A stretch of 14,928 bases of DNA from assembly GCA_958441075.1 (NCBI GenBank), contig CAUCBQ010000037.1, positions 1 to 14,928 of the forward strand, read 5' to 3'. Both the position numbers and the translations under genes were made by a program. The notes under the pieces are model-generated. The model was not told where the DNA came from. It did not search any database and saw only the letters and a list, made by a program, of their open reading frames with translations. The DNA is from an uncultured Clostridiaceae bacterium (GTDB lineage Bacteria; Bacillota; Clostridia; Lachnospirales; Lachnospiraceae). Positions within the stretch are counted from its first letter, which is position 1. Every line of letters begins with the position of its first letter. This document shows positions 12,901 to 14,928 of this stretch, in pieces.

Positions 12901-14928
12901 ATCCGATCTTACGTCAGCCCGGTTATAAAACTTCATCAACAGGGAGCCCACCGTCTTTGCTCCGTTGTCCGCAGTTCCCTTTACCGCTACCCAGCCTTCC
13001 GGTTTCATCTCTACTGAATAACTCAGCTTAACCGTGTCTCCCGGGTTCATAAAGGCAGGCTCACCGTTTTCTCCGACCAGCTTAATATGCTTTCCTTTTT
13101 TGTCAGGAGGAAATTCTCCTTCATTTGGTTCCTCAAAAGAAACCCTTTCGATATTACTGGGTTTATCAGGATTTCCCGGAATCACTACTTCCAAATGGAT
13201 CGAATCCTCAACATAATTGACATGTTTCTGGTTCACTTCATTGGCCGGGAATGTCAGCCAGTCTCTGATCAGAATATTATCCAGAGTCACTGTGTTCTTT
13301 GGATCTGCCTTTATGGTCAGATGATACGTCGCTCTGTCGGGAAGGCCGGTTGTCTCAGATACATACACATCTCTTCCGAAATCAAGTTTTGCCTTTTCCA
13401 CAGAAATTCCCTTGTGCTCCTCTTGGGGAATCTCCGGGAATACCAATGTCTTCTCAATCTCTCCCACCTGAACCGGGATTTCATTTTTCCCTTCGTTCTC
13501 CCCGGTGAAATCCACTTTTCCCATCACTCCCAGGTTTCCGCGGTATTTGGCTCCCATATTGGCTGTGATCTCAATGGTTACTTCTCCGTCTGCAGTAATG
13601 TTCATTTTTCCCACGGTATTTCCCTGATCGTCAGAAACTGGAAAATCCGTAAATTCTTTATAAATGATATTCTCAGGAAGGCGGTAGGTAAACCGGTCTC
13701 CTTCCTTTACCTGATACTCCTCCAGAGAGGGATCATTTTCGATTGCATAAGTAAGGCTAAAATAGGTCTGAATATCTCTCGGAAGAGGAAGGGGAGCTCC
13801 ATTTGGATTTTCCTGATAGATCTTGATAACTCCCTCTTCTTCTACCTCTACTACAGAAATTTCAACTCCATTTTTATCCTGAACCGTAAGGGTTGGCATC
13901 CCCTCATCAAGAAGATCCCCGATCTCAAATGTACGCGGCAGTGTCTCATCCTTATTAAAGAATACCACCGCATATCTTCCTGATCCGGTCAGCAGTCCAC
14001 GGATCTTTCGGCCTTCCATATTCTCTTCCTGAGAGTCTTCATCCTCCCCCGCTTTTACGGCGCGGACAATTCCGTCTTCAATTTTTACTACCTCTGCCTG
14101 ATCTGCATCGCCCCACATGGAATCAGAAAATCCGGAGAATACTGCGGACACCTGTCCATTTAATTTTTCCTCTGTGAGATCCGTCCCGTCTTCTAAGGAG
14201 AATGTAATATCATATACTGCGGCGCTGGAAACTGCCTGTCCCTTTTTCGACAGTTCCTCTGTCAGCTGCTCCTTTATAGGGGCAGTTTCCTCCTCTTCCA
14301 GTACGCTTACCGTGACCCCTGTTCCTTCCGGAAGAATACCTGCCCCGGCAGACAAGGAGATCGTCTCTCCGCCGCCCGTGGTCTCTTCATATACAAATTC
14401 AGGGTATCCTGCAATCGCCCCGTCTTCCAGAACGTTTAATGCTTTGACTGTGGTCATGTAAGCTTTTCCGGTCATTCCATCGCCGATTCCCACAATGTCT
14501 CCCCGTTTCATTTCTACGGGCTTCTGCTGGGAATCCGCCTGTGAATTAGTAGCAGCCGGAATCTGGGGCACTATGGGCTTCACCTGAGACGGGGTAGAAA
14601 CCTGAGGAACAGACTGAGAGGGATCAGACGGCGCGGGGGCTGTGCTCTCCTCCCCGGATGGCGCGGGCGTGCTGCTCTCTTCCTCGGTTGATTCCTCCGT
14701 GGATTCCTCCGTTAATCCTTCCGTCGATTCCTCCGTGGATTCCTCGGTTGATTCTTCCGTCGATTCCTCGGTGGATTCTTCCGTTGATTCTTCCGTTGAT
14801 TCTTCTGTCGATTCTTCCGTTGATTCTTCGGTATCGTCCTGCTGATCCTCAGACCCGTCGTCTTTTTCCTGTTCCTGACCTTCCTCTGTTATCTGGTTTT
14901 GAGAGGGATTATCCTCCCCCCCCCCCCC
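9907..14928 (-). CDS. Giant LPXTG-anchored surface adhesin with CnaB/SpaA-type domain (5' end outside window)
   Basis: The frame is open from the right edge to the TAA at 9907: 1673 visible codons, no stop. Start codon and signal peptide are not seen. Residues below count from the GTG at 14583. N-terminal side: poly-Gly from a G-run, an acidic Gln/Glu-rich stretch, a TEES repeat and a Pro/Ser linker. Residues about 1-1190 look like successive beta-rich Ig-like adhesin domains with 'KDTLT'-type segments; ligand unknown. About 1190-1290 is a SpaA/CnaB domain with ISKTD (K1199) and YRLIETRVPDGY (E1261), the usual isopeptide pair. About 1300-1425 is a pilin-like domain with SLKLTKKV and YTVTETA (E1382). 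Then come a Pro/Glu/Asp and Gly/Ser linker (about 1430-1475), LPKTGEE (L1524), a hydrophobic helix and a basic tail for sortase anchoring. Probably a stalk-like adhesin. No sortase gene is in the window. Confidence 0.9.
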   Translation of the reverse strand, partial: GGGGEDNPSQNQITEEGQEQEKDDGSEDQQDDTEESTEESTEESTEESTEESTEESTEESTEESTEESTEGLTEESTEESTEEESSTPAPSGEESTAPAPSDPSQSVPQVSTPSQVKPIVPQIPAATNSQADSQQKPVEMKRGDIVGIGDGMTGKAYMTTVKALNVLEDGAIAGYPEFVYEETTGGGETISLSAGAGILPEGTGVTVSVLEEEETAPIKEQLTEELSKKGQAVSSAAVYDITFSLEDGTDLTEEKLNGQVSAVFSGFSDSMWGDADQAEVVKIEDGIVRAVKAGEDEDSQEENMEGRKIRGLLTGSGRYAVVFFNKDETLPRTFEIGDLLDEGMPTLTVQDKNGVEISVVEVEEEGVIKIYQENPNGAPLPLPRDIQTYFSLTYAIENDPSLEEYQVKEGDRFTYRLPENIIYKEFTDFPVSDDQGNTVGKMNITADGEVTIEITANMGAKYRGNLGVMGKVDFTGENEGKNEIPVQVGEIEKTLVFPEIPQEEHKGISVEKAKLDFGRDVYVSETTGLPDRATYHLTIKADPKNTVTLDNILIRDWLTFPANEVNQKHVNYVEDSIHLEVVIPGNPDKPSNIERVSFEEPNEGEFPPDKKGKHIKLVGENGEPAFMNPGDTVKLSYSVEMKPEGWVAVKGTADNGAKTVGSLLMKFYNRADVRSDEAKAESKEVWFSYKSDIVSKNGTPRFDVEDENGSVKDYAIEYKVIVNKDCQVNMKGWTVKDTLTKEVTQPNKQDGQQSYVGNVVVEWFDKGGNKQGSEEISVNKEDASWEYRIENEGRFSYKFTYFTNISGTVEDGNASNKIDLIPPEGSGFPGIDGGSTSIVCRYDTYQTTKKSMGWGEKLGTIKWKTTLTNYANGNTMVDEAVIPKGAWYEDELSAGSNGRYDLYHTFKDEETLRESLTIKDRNGTEFTAYDLKLQSGTEKVNPITGESVLPNRGFIVKFKEDVQSPITIEYESYVRDGFFGWFGNSEGPDNESVEFKNWGRLYIDKDTFYTSTASQWTPTRNGLLVKSVASSDAASGIIKWQLSGNSESNRLPFSKADKAEIIEKIPEGLEFVKLYLKAHSEVELRPGHEYEVEEKDGNQTVTIDLKALNRRLAEAGKGKDFNVDRGFNLIVETKVKDPSKTKFVNHASLILDGENFREASAECDLDAKFLTKNMKYGMETAPFARYTLTVNQPEADLCEGDGTLTVKDTLRHENMGFKPQTVKVTDKEGNPIAQAKIQIQGDTCTITNLPDATAIIITYEVMFNGAIGSTFQAENKAVLYYGGGQSVEVEHNEKVAIVKPMAGASGEYYVVISKTDQWGEPLEGAAFSLFALNQNGTVKDPQNPMGVYEPVVEAGGWGAVVKVSGLKKGNAYRLIETRVPDGYEKAEDIDFYIPENGENIPEGMKPIYNAGYTFTIENEKITGSLKLTKKVESADPAKITETDFYFTVSDGSRTFDENGTAALAGEDMKVITLHYDPEGSNSLLIENLPVGDYTVTETADAEGTPVDSEIFEYKVQVNGKDGAETVITVTAGETEEASFTNTVKGDPGESEGPTDPEPPVDPEPPVDPEQPAEPAAPGGGGSSGGGGGTSGSGSGRYTPSTGGLGEAITIEPEEVPLAQWPDKQEEFIILDDEVPMAPLPKTGEEAHAHHLLLLISGMMTGLYLAMHSRKKEK
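10222..10275. repeat. 18-bp tandem repeat in the wall-spanning linker
   Basis: Three units of 18 bp (10222-10239, 10240-10257, 10258-10275). The first two are nearly identical, the third diverged. In the adhesin frame they encode the PEPPVD-type proline/acid repeat just before the glycine-serine linker. Such segments usually extend through the peptidoglycan, and copy number can vary between strains. Confidence 0.85.
14689..14832. repeat. 12-bp tandem repeat, 12 units, encoding (TEES)n
   Basis: Twelve consecutive 12-bp units, consensus on the plus strand TGATTCTTCCGT with third-position and first-base variation. In the adhesin frame they give TEES repeated nine times, one variant TEGL (unit 14713-14724), then two more TEES. 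The repeat lies between an acidic N-terminal stretch and a Pro/Ser linker. Unit length is a multiple of three, so gain or loss of units changes length without a frameshift. Confidence 0.95.
14916..14928. repeat. Homopolymer run of at least 13 C (G in the coding strand) at the window edge
   Basis: The last 13 bases are all C, so the adhesin coding strand has 13 or more G read as glycine codons followed by EDNPSQN. The run continues off the window, so its full length is unknown. A long G-tract near the 5' end of a surface-protein gene is the hallmark of slipped-strand phase variation. Confidence 0.85.

Noticed and set aside
13087..13983. 298-codon plus-strand ORF inside the adhesin gene
   Set aside because: Fully antisense to the adhesin coding sequence, with no domain or ribosome binding site recognised; long shadow frames are expected there.
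14581..14583. GTG at 14583 as the true start of the adhesin
   Set aside because: The frame stays open for 115 more codons to the edge, with protein-like TEES repeats and linkers in that frame. No signal peptide follows the GTG, although the protein has a sortase anchor.
14689..14832. CRISPR array
   Set aside because: The 12-bp units are contiguous with no spacers and are in frame as TEES codons.
14642..14845. Plus-strand ORF of SSVD repeats
   Set aside because: It is the antisense reading of the TEES repeat; the minus frame has the long continuous protein.
14916..14928. Poly-C run as a sequencer no-signal poly-G artefact
   Set aside because: Such artefacts add G at read 3' ends, giving contigs that end in G or begin in C. 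Here the right end is C, so the artefact is less likely, though not excluded.

Overview
The window looks like a chromosomal piece from a Gram-positive anaerobe of the class Clostridia, most likely Lachnospiraceae. The grounds are a large 2-hydroxyacyl-CoA dehydratase activase-type protein, AGGAGG-like ribosome binding sites, consensus sigma-A promoters, a sortase-anchored (LPKTG) giant surface protein with a CnaB/SpaA-type domain, and a RelQ-like small alarmone synthetase. The taxon is an inference; no rRNA is present.

Layout. Positions 1-1048 (+) hold the 3' end of an acyl-CoA dehydratase activase-related gene. It converges on glyA (-) over one bidirectional terminator. Reading leftward on the minus strand, brnQ (branched-chain amino acid carrier), recJ (single-strand exonuclease) and glyA (serine hydroxymethyltransferase) form a co-oriented housekeeping block. 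brnQ and glyA each have a clear promoter. A 151-bp MITE-like element with inverted ends and 8-bp flanking direct repeats sits between brnQ and recJ.

Positions about 6000-8900 are an AT-rich accessory patch of broken mobile-element genes: a serine recombinase reduced to its N-terminal tip joined to its zinc-ribbon end, a DDE transposase remnant with at least one frameshift, and an unplaced ORF remnant. One intact cargo gene lies among them: a HEPN-type Abi (AbiF/AbiD-like) protein. Its strong promoter first drives a short, highly structured leader ending in an intrinsic terminator. This leader matches my memory of the abiF RNA, which makes the locus a candidate RNA-antitoxin/HEPN-toxin phage-defence module. 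Two 55-bp near-identical direct repeats bracket it.

Positions 9001-9609 (+) hold an intact small alarmone (ppGpp) synthetase, converging on a solo tRNA-Arg(ACG) on the minus strand that has a perfect consensus promoter and its own terminator. From 9907 to the right edge, one open minus-strand frame (1673 visible codons) encodes a cell-wall-anchored adhesin. Its N-terminal side carries a 12-unit TEES-type tandem repeat, and at the very edge a run of at least 13 G in the coding strand, which suggests a phase-variable contingency gene. The start and signal peptide of this gene lie outside the window.
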